A stretch of 64,000 nt of DNA from Tetracladium setigerum (lineage: Eukaryota; Ascomycota; Leotiomycetes; Helotiales), in the NCBI GenBank assembly GCA_031472005.1, contig PZJY01000001.1, positions 186,001 through 250,000 on the forward strand, written 5' to 3'. The notes below the pieces were generated by a model. That model did not search any database. It was not told where the DNA came from and saw nothing but the letters and a program-made list of their open reading frames with translations. Both the position numbers and the translations under genes were made by a program. Shown here piece after piece: positions 12,080-23,666 of this stretch (position 1 is its first letter; each line of letters begins with the position of its first letter).

Positions 12080-12991
12080 ATGCGAACATCAATCTTAGGT
12101 GCCGCCTTCGGGGCCATCGCGCTTCCTTACTTCGCTGCTGCTGCTGGGCTTGATCATTCGATGTTGGCAAAAAGGATCGAACAGGATCCAGTCGGCATTT
12201 ATCTTAATAGCATGTGCTATCCGACTTACTAGTATGTTTTTAACTTCACAGACGATCCCGATTGATAGCTAACTCCTATCAGCAACCTAACCCACTTGGC
12301 TCAACACCCCAGGGAGGGCTTTTTGGCCTCTCTTGCCTCATCCCCCTTCCCTTGCGAACAAGCAAGCTACATCGCCACCTCCTGCGTCTCCAACGGCACC
12401 GCCCAGATCGACTTCGACGCTGAACAGCAATGTCTCTGCAAAGGCCAGTACTTCGAACTCTTTGACGGTTGCAACCTATGCTTCATCGCGCACGGCTTCA
12501 AGGATCTTACGGTCGAAGAATCAAAGAATTCATCAGACTTCCTAAGCTCAGCCGAATGCGGACCAACACCTGCCTACCAACCTTTCACCAACCTCTGGCC
12601 AAGTATCAACATCTCTTCTAACATCGACAGCCCGCCGATGACCCTCGGCCTGGATCGCTTCCCTAACAACACGGCGGTGAGCAACTATTTCACTCCGACG
12701 GAGACCGAGAAGCCGTTGTTGGGGGAGATCACGGGCAGTGCCACGGGGAGATTGACGAGTTTTACGAATTTTGATAATGTGCGATTTACGCCTACGAGTA
12801 CTCCTTCGGTCAACGCAACGACCGTGACGCATACGAGTCCTGTAACGAACAGTGGGACGAGATCGGGTTCTGGAACGGCGTCGGCGGCGAGCGCGAGCAC
12901 GACGGCTACTGGCAATTTCGCGGCGAAAGGAAGTGTGGGTGTGACGGGGTTGTTGGTGGGGATGGGCGTGGGTGCTATTGCGTATTTGTGA
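12080..12991 (+). CDS. Secreted, probably GPI-anchored Cys-containing surface protein
   Basis: Exon 1 is 12080-12231 and exon 2 is 12283-12991. The 51-base intron has GTATGT, a GCTAAC branch and CAG, and joins TA with C to make a Tyr codon. The product is 286 residues. The ATG at 12080 was preferred to the in-frame one at 12038 because it puts a clean signal peptide at the N-terminus (MRTSILGAAFGAIALPYFAA). The mature part has several cysteines in the first 150 residues (for example around SPFPCEQ, ATSCV and QQCLCKG) and N-glycosylation sequons. A Ser/Thr-rich stretch then leads to a hydrophobic tail, VTGLLVGMGVGAIAYL, which is typical of a GPI-attachment signal. It is therefore expected at the plasma membrane or wall. 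I recognise no enzymatic domain. Confidence 0.75.
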
Positions 12992-14685
12992 GTGACTTGA
13001 GAATGAAGTGTAGGTTGATGACGCTTGGAGAGTGTGGTTTGAGATTGGCGAACATAATGCCTTGAAATACACACAGTTAGTTGGTCATGCGTTTTGACAT
13101 TTTGATATACCATATAAATACCTAGGCAAAGAGTTTGAAAAAGACATCAAACAAGATCTCAGAACATTTCACATATATAATGATGACAGGTCCCTAAAAC
13201 TCAGCTATAGTTCCAGAAATACCCGAGTAACCCAAAACATTAAACTCAAACCATTACTCAAAAAGATAATTGAAAATACTGTTTTCAGCTGACTTTTGCC
13301 TGGTTAACGAAGTCAGTGCTCGAAACTGGAATGAACTGCGATCTCAAGTATCGATGAATCTCTATTAGAAAAAGGATGACCGTGGCCGTTTCATCTGGAA
13401 TGCCAAGTATCCAGACAACCTAGATAGAGCTGATATCATGGCTCGCTTTGCAGTTTTCGTGTGCAACAAGAAGAGTTTTGACTATCGAAGAAAACTGGAT
13501 ATTGACAGACAGCATTTTGATTAAAACTCTACTCCTCAAGGTCACTCTTTCAAATTTATTGAAAGGCTGCCTACCTAGGTTTGTGTATATCTTCCTCGGT
13601 GACTGAACGCATACCACCGCTGATCATCACCCAGGTGTGACTCCGACTCTTAAGTGTCTCGTTTTTTAAGCTCTCTTTCAATACATTCATCCATCGATAG
13701 ACCGAGTTTACTCAATTCGTCCAAGAGCAGGAAAGACGAAGAAACCACATCCCATTTGTAACTTTTGGACAACACACTCGAGACAGAACTGCGCGATATC
13801 ATTGTCTCCAAGAACGACTAAATCAAGCACAAGGCCATCAAATTTAAACACCTCTAGACCATCTACACTTGCGAATGAGTGCGAGAATTCGTGTCAAAGT
13901 TCTTTGACGGGAGCTACTCTACTCCCAATGGGAAACCCCGTTCGAGAAAGCACTGTACCAATCTAGCAGCTATTCTAGTCGAGATTTGCATTATACAATA
14001 TCAGATGCAAGGCAAGAATACCGAAATAATCGAGACCCCTCTAGATTCGATGAAGCCTTGAAGTCTTATCATTAGAGCTGATCCTGATTATCTCGCTTAA
14101 ACATTGTAGACAGACGACGACATAAAGTAGTTCTTTGGGGAAGGAAAAGCACATGTAGTTTCTCAAAGATTTGTGTTCTGCTCTTGTTCAGCTTTTTCAG
14201 TCATCAGAATGTTTTCTATAGAAACTTGGAGTATAGATGGAATCGGCGGAGCTCTTGAAATATACGGTCTTTCACAAAACAAAGATTGGCATGGATCATC
14301 TCGTACAGATTAATTAGTAAATTTACCCCTCCCTTCAATTGCCTATCAAACTTAATCCCTGTTAAAGCTGAAATTTACGACGCAGTCAAGCTAAGAAATG
14401 GGCGTTCTAATGCATCAGCACGAGGCTCGCATTTCAGGCGATATGCTCCTCGATGATAGGCTGCAGTTGATGCCTAAATCGACAATCTTGGCGGTGTGTA
14501 CCTCCAAGAAATCAACATCCAAACGAAGGACCACGCTAGTATTTAAGTATAACCTGCTTCTACGCTTGTCTTTTCTGATCCCCTAATTCACGCTCGAGTA
14601 AAAGCCTTTTTACTCTGTTTCGACGATGCCAATTCATGATTAAATGATCAATTGAAAGACCTCATGAAGTCATCCACAACCAACA
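12992..14685. other. Intergenic, AT-richer, no gene seen
   Basis: 1.7 kb with several short ORFs on both strands (none longer than 65 codons) and no recognisable protein motif. It reads like decayed or neutral sequence. I could not identify a transposon relic. Confidence 0.45.
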
Positions 14686-16007
14686 ATGGCAGAAACAACA
14701 AAATCAGGTCTGCTTGACCTCCACCTTGAGCTGCAACTAGAGATCATTCAACACATAAAAGACACACATACATGGCAGAAGCAGAATGACCTTCTCAATT
14801 GGAGCAGCACCTGTTCGAAATTCCGATCACTTCTTGCTCCCTACATTTTCGCCTCAATCACCTTGCGCAATACCGAAGAGAGTGGCTCTTCAGTCGACCT
14901 CATCGCCAAAAGCGACCACCGCCAACACGTACGAAACATTTCCTTCGAAGGCAACGCCCCAGGGACGAGGAAGATGGATTTGACGACACAAAAGGCATTC
15001 TGCCGGAGATCGTAGCGAATGTCTTGTCTGATTTGAATCGATTTCCCAACTTGGAAGCAGTGCGCATCCATTTCCCCATGGATTTTCGGGATGGTTGGGA
15101 GGAAGGCTTCATGCTCTTTCAAGAGGTAGAGTCGCCAGAGGAGATGATTGAAGCCGAAGCATCCGTGGCATGGCGAGCTCTGAACACGAAAGTATACGCG
15201 GCTTTGGCAAAGAACAGCCACCCCGCATTCAAGAAACTCGAGCTGAAAGCCCTCATCCCCGTGGAAGCATCATCATTCAGAACACCAGAGTTTCGAGCAC
15301 TTCTGGGCCACTTGACACATTTCACTCTATCCCTCTGGGAGGATGAGGACAGCGACTATTCGGTGAATGTGCAACCGGCGAGTATCGAATACGTCCGCAC
15401 CTTCGATGAGTTATTCTTCAACCATCTTTCGTCTGTCACACATCTATCCATTTCGGCGTCTTGCCTCCCAATGGCAATATTTGGGTCGCGATGCTTTACC
15501 CCCCAGATACCTGGCCTTCAGATGCCATTCTTGAAGAGCCTACACCTAGAATCCAGTTTCATTAGCACGGGACTCATCCACTTTCTCAACCACTCCGGCC
15601 ACGCGCTCGAAGAACTTCGATTTGAAGACTGCCACTGTGGAGCCGTGCAATCGAGCAATGAGGAAATTCCGTGGGACTGGGTATTCAAGGCGCTTTCCTC
15701 TCAAAAGTCAACTAAACTGCGCGAGTTCAGTGTAACTCCTAGCCACGGTTTCGACCTGTTCAGCGATTTTCATTCTACACAAGTGGAGAAAGACGAGGCT
15801 GCACAGGCGGCGGAATTTCTGAAGACCCACCCGGAGAGAAGACTGTTTCACTACTCGTACATAGACGACAAGTACGGATTCATTCATGATGTTGAAAGCG
15901 CCAATCTGGAGTCCTTTCAGCAAGGCGATGATCAACGAGCCTATGATGAGCTGATGCGCATTGTTGAAAAGAACTCTAAGACACACAAGTCTGAAATTGA
16001 GCGATGA
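14686..16007 (+). CDS. F-box-like protein with leucine-rich C-terminal part (one frame break)
   Basis: The start at 14686 gives MAETTKSGLLDLHLELQLEI, an F-box-like N-terminus: LLDLHLELQLEIIQHI, then WSSTCSKFRSLLAPYIF, about residues 9-52. F-box proteins recruit substrates to SCF ubiquitin ligases through Skp1. The rest resembles an irregular LRR-type solenoid (FPNLEAVRIHF, LTHFTLSLW, VTHLSISASCL, LKSLHLESS, ALEELRFEDCHC), as in many fungal F-box proteins. The frame shifts by one base at the GGG at 14962-14964. One extra G would join EGNAPG to DEEDGFDD and give about 440 residues. No GT...AG intron fits there. Substrate unknown. It could be a true pseudogene, but the 1 kb after the break is fully open. 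Confidence 0.7.
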
Positions 16008-16188
16008 TGAGGTGGTGTGAAATAGACATGTACGGTGGGTGATTGATGGCTGATCGAGAGACGCTAGACAAAGACTATTATTCTGTACTTTTGGAGCTCT
16101 AAAATTAGTTGTAGGTGTATGAAGAACACTTCACCCTTCTTTCCGGTAACACCTCCGTTCCCCTTGACCAGACCACCTCTGCCCTATA
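16008..16188. other. 3' intergenic region
   Basis: Short region after the F-box gene stop. Nothing specific seen before the minisatellite that follows. Confidence 0.5.
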
Positions 16189-16396
16189 CTCGTAGCATAG
16201 TTTCCCAAAGAAACCCTAAAATACCTCCAGCCTCCAGCCTCCAACCCCATGCTCGTAGCATAATTTCCCAAAGAACCCCCCATAAAGCCCCAGCCTCCTA
16301 ACCTTTACCCCATTCTCGTAGCATACTGCTCCAGAGAACCCTTCAAAGAACCGTCCACAGAACCCCCAGAATACACCCCCAGCCTCCTAACTTCCC
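16189..16396. repeat. 63-bp imperfect minisatellite, three copies
   Basis: Units begin at 16189, 16252 and 16315, each starting CTCGTAGCATA, followed by a CCCAAAGAA-like block and ending with a CCAGCCTCC block. The first two copies are close; the third is diverged. The array lies between two convergent genes (F-box and CFEM-Pth11). Confidence 0.8.
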
Positions 16397-16477
16397 ATCT
16401 TTCACAATCCTCCCAATCCCGAAACTCCATCGCAACCCAAGAAAGAATATAATACACAACAGCCACGTCAAAAGCCA

Positions 16478-18238
16478 TCAAGCTTTATAAATGGGAGGAA
16501 GCGGCTTATTAATCCCAAGTTCCCTATCATCCGACTTCATCGGGCTCTTCAAATTTCTGCTCGAAAGCTCCGACTCCTCCTCTTCCTGCAATCCATGAAA
16601 TTTGCCCCCCTTTCCCTTCTGCAGGCGATAGGATGCATCCTGGGTAGGCTTTGCATTGGTCGAGCGGTTTTTGAAGATGACGGGTAAATATCGTACAAGT
16701 AGCGGTCGAAGAGATGGTAGACAACCGCAGATCAATGCGGTGGAGAGCTCGGCTAATGACCAGATTACTACATCGACGTTGTCCCCTGGGGTTGTGTCAG
16801 CTGATTTTGTGAAGACTGTTTGGTTTGGGGTAGAGTCTTACAGGTTGAGTCTAGGGAGTTGCGGAAGTCGATGAGGTATTTCAGACGAACGATACTGGTG
16901 ACGCAAGCACTAGTTTCAGAGTCAGCGGTAGTCCGTACCATGATAACAAGCATCACTTCACTCACAAAGAGCCAATTCCAAACATGAAAGATAGACTAAT
17001 CCTTTTCTTGATGCCGAAGCTAAGAGTTTTGAGTTCGGGTATGGGCAAGATGAGAATGACAAAATCCTCGACTATACTGAATGCCGATCCGACAAAGCCG
17101 ACGGCGGTCAAATTGACGCATTTCGATGGTAAGGCCCGATTCCAGATACCCTGGATGGGCGAACACTGGAAAATGATGGCAAAGAGAAAGGCCAGTCCGT
17201 GAGCAAACAGGAATCCGATGAATATCTTGCACATAAGTGTGAACCTGGGTCGTGTGAACACTCGCATGAATAGCAGGAGGATGGAAGCCTTCGCCATGAC
17301 TTGGACGACGATATAGAACATTTGAACGGCATAGAACAACTGATTAACATGTAAGTGAAGAGTGCGAGAGGTTGCGGAGAGGAGCGAATAACCTTCAGAA
17401 GCATAATGCCATTGACGAGTTTTACGTTCCAGTAATGTTTACCAAAGCCCAATTCGCTACCTAGTAACATGATCAGTAATGATTATCGAGCGATAAGATT
17501 CCTGAACCTACTCGCTATCTCTAGAGCTGAAATTGCGGCTAAGAACAGCTTTGAGGTCATGTTAGCCTGATGACCAGAGAAACATTGAAGTATTGCTGTG
17601 TACTTACGCCTGCAACCAGTGCAGCCCAATCGTCAATCCACAATTTGCCTGTCACTCTCCATCGCGATACACATCGAAGGGCGACGAGTGGATATGTGAC
17701 AGCAGATAGAGCTATAGCCACAGCCTTTACTTCATGACTCCTGGAAGGCTTCGGATACGACGCGCATACTTGATCCTCGAGGAGTACAGCACCTGTTTGG
17801 AGACGTAAGCGAGGCTCATTGTGAAGTGCAGTCTAATGAAGCTAGATTCCAGCGCTGACTTGAAAGAAGCGAATCATGGTGAATGAAGATGCTACTTACG
17901 GATCTGACTCTTTATATCACACGAAGTTTGTACGCAGCTCGATAGGCCCAGTTGTAAGGGGATATTAGTACAGAGACAATCGCCCAACTTCGTAAGATCA
18001 CAATTGCCTTTCTGTAGACTGTCCAGCACACAGGGAAGCTGCAGAACGGTTAGACAGATGAATGACTTGCTCCTGGCATATACTTCTCCATATTCAAACT
18101 CTCTTGACAGTGGGTAGGTAAACTTACGGCGCACGAGGGGACCTGTGCCATCAACGCAGTCACATCCTGGCCGTGGATCAACTGGGTCAAGAAGACCAGG
18201 CCAACGACGAGAGCAGACCATATTGAACACCGGTGCAT
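16478..18238 (-). CDS. CFEM-domain Pth11-like seven-transmembrane receptor
   Basis: Eight exons: 18128-18238, 17900-18038, 17608-17792, 17512-17548, 17393-17460, 16966-17339, 16842-16909, 16478-16785. All phases agree and no stop interrupts. Residues 1-23 are a signal peptide. A CFEM domain follows, with the pattern C-A-L-P-C...GNC...GDCLC...SSC...TSC and a last Cys in EDQVC after an intron. Then come seven hydrophobic segments of the fungal rhodopsin-like/Pth11 class, with a WIDDW block, a GFGKHYWN block, FQCSPIQGIWN and DVVIWSLAELSTALICGCLP at the last helix. The C-terminal tail is charged. Pth11-type receptors sense surface or host cues upstream of G-protein and cAMP signalling at the plasma membrane. 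The exon-rich structure is typical of this family. Confidence 0.88.
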
Positions 18239-19837
18239 ACTGATTGATTGACTTCTGAAAGATAATCAAAAAGAATGTGGACGGTGCTACCAGGCACGAT
18301 GAAAACGAGGACTTGCTTTTGTTTGCATTGGAAACAAATGTCCGAACGAAATGAAAATAGGAAGATGAATGGGAAGGGGATCAGATAACAGATCTAATGC
18401 AGGTCTTCCAGAAATGGCGGCAAACTCTTGTGTAGCATTACTAAAATCCCAATGATACACAAACTGACTCGAACAGGAAGCGGCCCGAGAATTAAGCGGG
18501 AAGGAGGTTGTTTTGGTCTGAGCGGGTGTCAGACATTGCCACGAGGGTGTGGGGATTATTCCTCCGAGGCGAATCATCCGCGAGATTTGGACCTGTGGAA
18601 ACCCCCACCTGGACAATATTTCATAAAGGGGCCAATTCCATCTGTCTGTCAGATCTTGATTTCAATTTTTTCTTTCTCCTTTGAAAGGGGGGCAGTCGCT
18701 CAGCCCTGACCGGCGAGGTGTACGTTGTCAACCTTTAGAGGTGCGACATAGCTCGTGAGATGGGGTACGATACTTCGTCCTTCATTCGCTTTAGCGTGGT
18801 AACGAAGCATGGTATCGCTCATCTAACGCTCATCTTCTCAGACCAGGAGAAAGCACCAATTTGTGTAGAATTGCAAGACAGGAGGTTATGAAATGAGGAT
18901 GGCTTGATCATGTAAGAATTTGTCAACAATATCAATGACCACCCTCTGGTCCCTCCTCTCTATCATACCTCGGGGAAAGTTTTAGTTTGGCCCCTGACAT
19001 ATCTTCGTAACGGGGGGAAAACCTTAAAGCCCTTAATCAGTCCAACAAGGAAAGAAATCCGGCATCGAGTGATCAATATCTGAGCGGCATTGGCAACTTT
19101 GCCCGCTTAGGCAAGAGCTAACGTAAACTTAAACTGCACGCATGGGCGTTAGACTTGGCAACGTACGTGCGTTGTGGATAAAGTGCTGCATAGTGCATGC
19201 TGTAGAAGGATCAGGCGAACACCGCGGCCCAAGAGTTGAACATTTGAACATATGATTGTTCTATAAACAGCTTCAGCCACATTATCACATACTGTAGCAG
19301 AGGGACCGAGGCAGCGGCAGTTGTGTAGAGGGTAGTAGAAGTCCGGATATAAGTCTGCTTGTGCCTTCGACCTTCAGAACCAATGAATGTTAAGCGGCCT
19401 TTAAAAACAGCAGGAGTTGACAATAGATGCGTCCCTTGCCCAAGGGTTGATGATTTTTTGCACGAACCATATCTGGGGCAGATCCTGGTTGGTTGATAAA
19501 ATGGGATCTGAGGTCCAAAAGTGGATGATCTGAAGTGTCACGCATCAAGATCTGTCAATGCCGTTCTGGAGAAGGGAAGTTCCTGACTCTCCGAGGGATG
19601 CCAAGAGGACTACATTCATGGTAGATCGTCCGAAGAACAGGGTCGTGACTGTTGGTTATGCACAGTAAAGATGGTAGGCAGGCCTGCCAACTTCTTCCCA
19701 AATCAGAAGATAAATAAATTGCAACCATGGAAAACTGGAAGGTACGAGGTAATAAAAGGGCAGCGTATCTGCCATCATTGTGAGATGCCGCCGCCCTTCT
19801 CCTGCAGCTGTCAGCTCCGTAAGGTCATTCAAGCAAG
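18239..19837. other. Intergenic, divergent promoters
   Basis: 1.6 kb between the start of the receptor gene (leftward) and the GMC gene (rightward). No coding segment recognised. It presumably holds both promoters. Confidence 0.5.
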
Positions 19838-21883
19838 ATGCTGTTCAACGTGATACTCTCGCTTGGAGGACTCCTGGTTGCCAACGTCTCAGCGCTGTGA
19901 GTCCATCCCTGGTGCACTTACGACTCCTTGGCATAGTTCAAACTGCTAACACAAAGTCTAACCATAGTCCTGGTATCAAGAGACAGGATGCTGCGAACCT
20001 TCAGCCTTATGAGTATGTCGTTGTTGGTAGTGGTCCTGGAGGTGGCCCTCTGGCCGCGAGGCTTGCTATTGCTGGCTTCAAAGTTCTCTTGATCGACGCG
20101 GGGGATGACCAAGGCGCGTCAGCTCAGTATCAGGTTCCAGCTCTGAACTTACAGTCCACCGAATATGGCCCAATGAAATGGGACTACTACGTCAATCATT
20201 ACAGCAATCTCGCCCAGCAGAAAAAGGACACCAAGATGACCTACCGAACTCAGTCTGGCTCCCTCTACGTTGGACTGAATCCTCCAGCGGGTGCCACCCC
20301 TCTCGGTATCCTGTATCCTCGTGCTGGAACTCTGGTGGATGCGGCTCCCACAATGCCCTGATTACTGTGTATCCTCATAAGAGTGATTGGTCATACATCG
20401 CTAGTGTGACAGGTGATGCCTCTTGGAATCCAACGGAAATGCGGAAATACTTCAAGCGCGTGGAAAACGCAGAGTATATTCCCAACGGTATTATCGGACA
20501 TGGTTTTGACGGATGGCTCACCACCGGCGTGACTGATCTGAAAATCGTTCTTCAAGATCTAAAACTCCTCTCGCTTGTCATCGCTGCAGCCACTGCAATG
20601 GGACAGGGTATTTTGGGTCTGATCTTCAGCACAATTGCAGGCTTGGGCAGGTTTTGCTTCGGGATGTTAATGCAGATACGACTGGAAGAGATTCTTCTGA
20701 AGGTCTGTATCAGGTTCCCATCACCGTGGACGACGGCGTGCGTAATGGTCCTCGCGAGTTCGTCCTTGCAACAGCAAATGCCCTGAACGCGGACGGAACT
20801 CGGAAATATCACCTGGACATCAAACTTGAGACGCTCGTCACCAAAGTCCGATTCTCTCAGACAGCTGGTTCCAAACCCCGTGCTGTTGGAGTCGATTTCC
20901 TCAGCGGCAAGAGCTTGTATCGAGCCGATCCTCGCGCAGCAAATACAGCCTCTGGGGTTCCTGGCAGCGTCAACGCGACACGAGAAGTCATCCTCGCTGC
21001 CGGTGCCTTCAATACTCCTCAACTACTCAAACTAAGTGGTGTTGGACCATCCGCAGAGCTTGCGTCTTTCCAAATCCCACTGGTGGTTAATCTTCCAGGT
21101 GTTGGCACAAACATGCAGGATCGCTACGAGACCAGTGTTGTGGGAAAGAGTGATGTTCCATTCTCATCCACCAAGGATTGTACCTTCTTACGTACCTCCT
21201 CGGATCCTTGCTATAACCAGTGGAAGAACAATGCTGGAGGTGATCGTGGTATCTACGCTTCCAACGGTGTTTCCCTTGGGGTTGTCCGCAAATCTTCCGT
21301 GGCAGTTGGAGATTCAGATCTCTTCGTCGCTGGTGGCCCGGTCAACTTCCCAGGATACTTCCCAAACTACTCTGTCAATGGCACATCCGATGCAAACCAC
21401 TGGTCGTGGATCACCCTCAAAGCCCACACCCGGAACAACGCTGGTACTGTCCAACTTGCCTCCAAGGATCCTCGCGACATGCCACTCATCAACTTCAACT
21501 CCTTCAACAACGCCGCCGACGGCGCAAAGGACGTGCAAGCTCTTGTTGAAGGCATGGAGTTTTCCCGCAAGATTTTCAAGTCCTTGATTCCCTTATCGGG
21601 ATCTTTCAGTGAGGTATGGCCTGGTGAATCAGTCACAGGCACTTCATTGGAAAATTTCATCCGCGCAGAGGCCTGGGGTCACCATGCTAGCTGTACCTGT
21701 CCCATCGGAAGCGATTCGGATCCCATGGCTGTGTTGGATACCAATTTCCAGGTTCGAGGGACTACTGGGTTGAGAGTTGTTGATGCCTCTGTATTCCCTA
21801 AAATCCCTGGGTTTTACATTGCGGTGCCGATTTATATGATTAGCGAGAAAGCGGCGGATGTTATCATCGCTGCTGCGAAATGA
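19838..21883 (+). CDS. Secreted GMC-family FAD oxidoreductase (two frame breaks)
   Basis: Exon 1 (19838-19896) encodes a signal peptide starting MLFNVILSLGGLLVANVSA. The intron is 19897-19967 (GTGAGT...CTAACCATAG). The dinucleotide-binding motif VVVGSGPGGGPLAARLA lies at about residues 37-53, followed by LLIDAGDD. The signature loop GGCGSHNALI, the AAGAFNTPQLLKLSGVGPS block (GMC signature 2), the catalytic-His region GHHASCTCPIG and the C-terminal PGFYIAVPIYM are all present, so the whole enzyme is represented (about 658 residues). Frames change at the GG at 20334-20335 and at 20648; one extra base at each restores continuity. Such enzymes oxidise sugars or alcohols outside the cell with FAD and often yield H2O2. 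The exact substrate class cannot be told. Confidence 0.8.
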
Positions 21884-22481
21884 GTGAGGTAACGGAGATA
21901 ATTTATATATTAATGAATAATGCAGTCAGTACTTGACGTTTGTAATGATCTTTTAGTTCCATTGTTGTTGGTAGCGCCAAGGTATTTTGAGATCAAGTGT
22001 TAAGCGAGCTCTGGGTAGTTTGTTTTTCTGTGAATTCTGTAGGAAGATATTGTGGTATGTCAGCTGAACTGACGAACAGCAGACGAAGCTTTCTCAATCT
22101 TGTGGACTACTTCAGAGGAGCCAAGCACGGTATTCATTTGATAGGATACAGGGTCATGATCTATCACATCTCCCAATGGAGATCTGGTGAATCAAAGGCA
22201 AATAGTGATAGCTTTCTCTAATTGCGCTGCCAGCCGAAGCATGTGTCTATCAAAGCATACCAAATCAATTTGGTGCAATTTAAATAGACAGCAAACAAGA
22301 AAATAGTAATAATTCTTGTTCGCATTGCAGTAAAGCCGTTGTGACAGCCCTTTTTAGTGTTAACCTGCAAACAAAGTCGCAAGTATATTGGCGCTTCAAG
22401 TCAATGGACAACTCTCCAAGGACCCGAGTTGGTCAAAAGTCAGGTTGTAATTCCCTGCCCCATGTTCCATGTTCCAAATCC
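21884..22481. other. Intergenic, convergent 3' regions
   Basis: Region between the stops of the GMC gene and the ankyrin gene. No motif or gene seen. Confidence 0.5.
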
Positions 22482-23223
22482 TCAGCTCTTCCCGGCTGGC
22501 TGTTTGATATCCAGACTTTCCAGCTGTTCCTGAAGAGTAGGCTGTCCTCCCTTGCTCCCCTCCCCAGCGTTAGCACCAACAGGAGCCTCCTCCATATCCT
22601 CACTTTCATCGGCCTCTCCCCCTCCCTCTCCAGCATCCCCACCAAGACCTTCTTCCAACCCATCTCCCCCTTCCTTCAACACCCACTCAACCACATCCTT
22701 CTTGTCATTCAACTCAGCTTCATACACAGCATCATGACCCCGTTGATTCGCGATCGTAGGATCAGACCCTTGCTCTAGCAGCACCTTCACAGCCTCCAAA
22801 TGTCCATTCAGCGCAGCCCAATGCAGCGGCGTATTTCCAGATTTGTTCTGTGCGTTCACGATGGCGAGCATGGTGGGGTTCTGGGGTGAGGGGTTCGAGA
22901 GTTCTTTGCAGAGTTGTTGCAGGAGTCCTTGGGAATTAAATATCAGCAACATTTTCTTTTCGTTCGTACAGTTCTTTCCCGCAGAAATTCTTTATAATAT
23001 TGTCCCCCCAATTCGCACACTGACCTTCATGTCCGTTTGCCGCAGCCATATGCAGAATTCCATTTCCACTCTCCTCGTCCTTCGCGGCCTCGAGTAACCC
23101 CACTACGTTGATCTTCTCTCTCTCGCAGATTTCTTTGGTGAGCGTGTCGAATTCCTCCCTATCTCCCGTACGCGCAAAGTATAGCAGATCGTCGATCTCG
23201 TCTTCGGAAAGTTTTGGTGTCAT
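22482..23223 (-). CDS. YAR1: Yar1-like ankyrin-repeat protein
   Basis: Exon 1 is 23025-23223 and exon 2 is 22482-22927. The 97-base intron starts GTCAGT and ends CCCAAG, joining G with GA to make Gly. The product is 214 residues. The ankyrin core includes GNGILHMAAANGHEG, then GNTPLHWAALNGHLEAVKVL and IANQRGHDAVYEAE. It is followed by an acidic Gly/Glu-rich tail and the end motif LQEQLESLDI. The size, ankyrin number and acidic tail match yeast Yar1, the chaperone that protects newly made ribosomal protein uS3 (Rps3) during 40S assembly. The function is inferred by this similarity; other small ankyrin proteins are possible. Confidence 0.7.
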
Positions 23224-23666
23224 CGTGAACGTTTGTTTTGGCGTTTAGTTCCTCTTTGTTGATGTCACAAATTTTATTTTTTGTGTTGTCGCTCTCTTAT
23301 CGATCGTTGCCAAGGATCTGTCACGTGCAGAAGGGAACGCAAGGAAATATATAAAAGCATAAAATTAATGATACAACCGTGAAAAGAATTCATCGCATAT
23401 ATTGCATGAGTTATGGAGATTTGGAAAATTCAGAACCTCAATCGGGACACTCGTCGTTCCTACAGGATATACTCAGAACGAAGAGCTAAACCTTGAACCG
23501 GACCTCATATGCGATTTTGATACCCCGCCAAAAGACCGGGCTGCTTAGTAATACAATGTACTCGCAATCGCAAGCACCAACCTCCTCGAAATCTGATTGT
23601 TTGTCTTCTCTCTCCACGCCCTGATAAACTCACGAAAACGAGCTCACAACTTATCAAACCGTCATC
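23224..23666. other. Divergent promoter, Yar1-like / MscL
   Basis: About 440 bases between two divergent starts. It includes CACGTG within GTCACGTGC near 23320, a common fungal bHLH-type site. No gene seen. Confidence 0.5.

Noticed and set aside
12992..14685. Transposon or repeat-induced relic
   Set aside because: AT-rich with scattered short ORFs, but no terminal repeats, integrase or transposase motif could be seen.
14930..14965. A mini-intron in the F-box gene to explain the frame change
   Set aside because: The only GT...AG pair there would be about 34 bases and leaves the frames unmatched. One lost G explains the break exactly.
20334..20650. Programmed ribosomal frameshifting in the GMC gene and others
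   Set aside because: The breaks have no common slippery heptamer or downstream structure, occur at many unrelated genes, and all need one added base at G/C runs. Consensus error explains them better.
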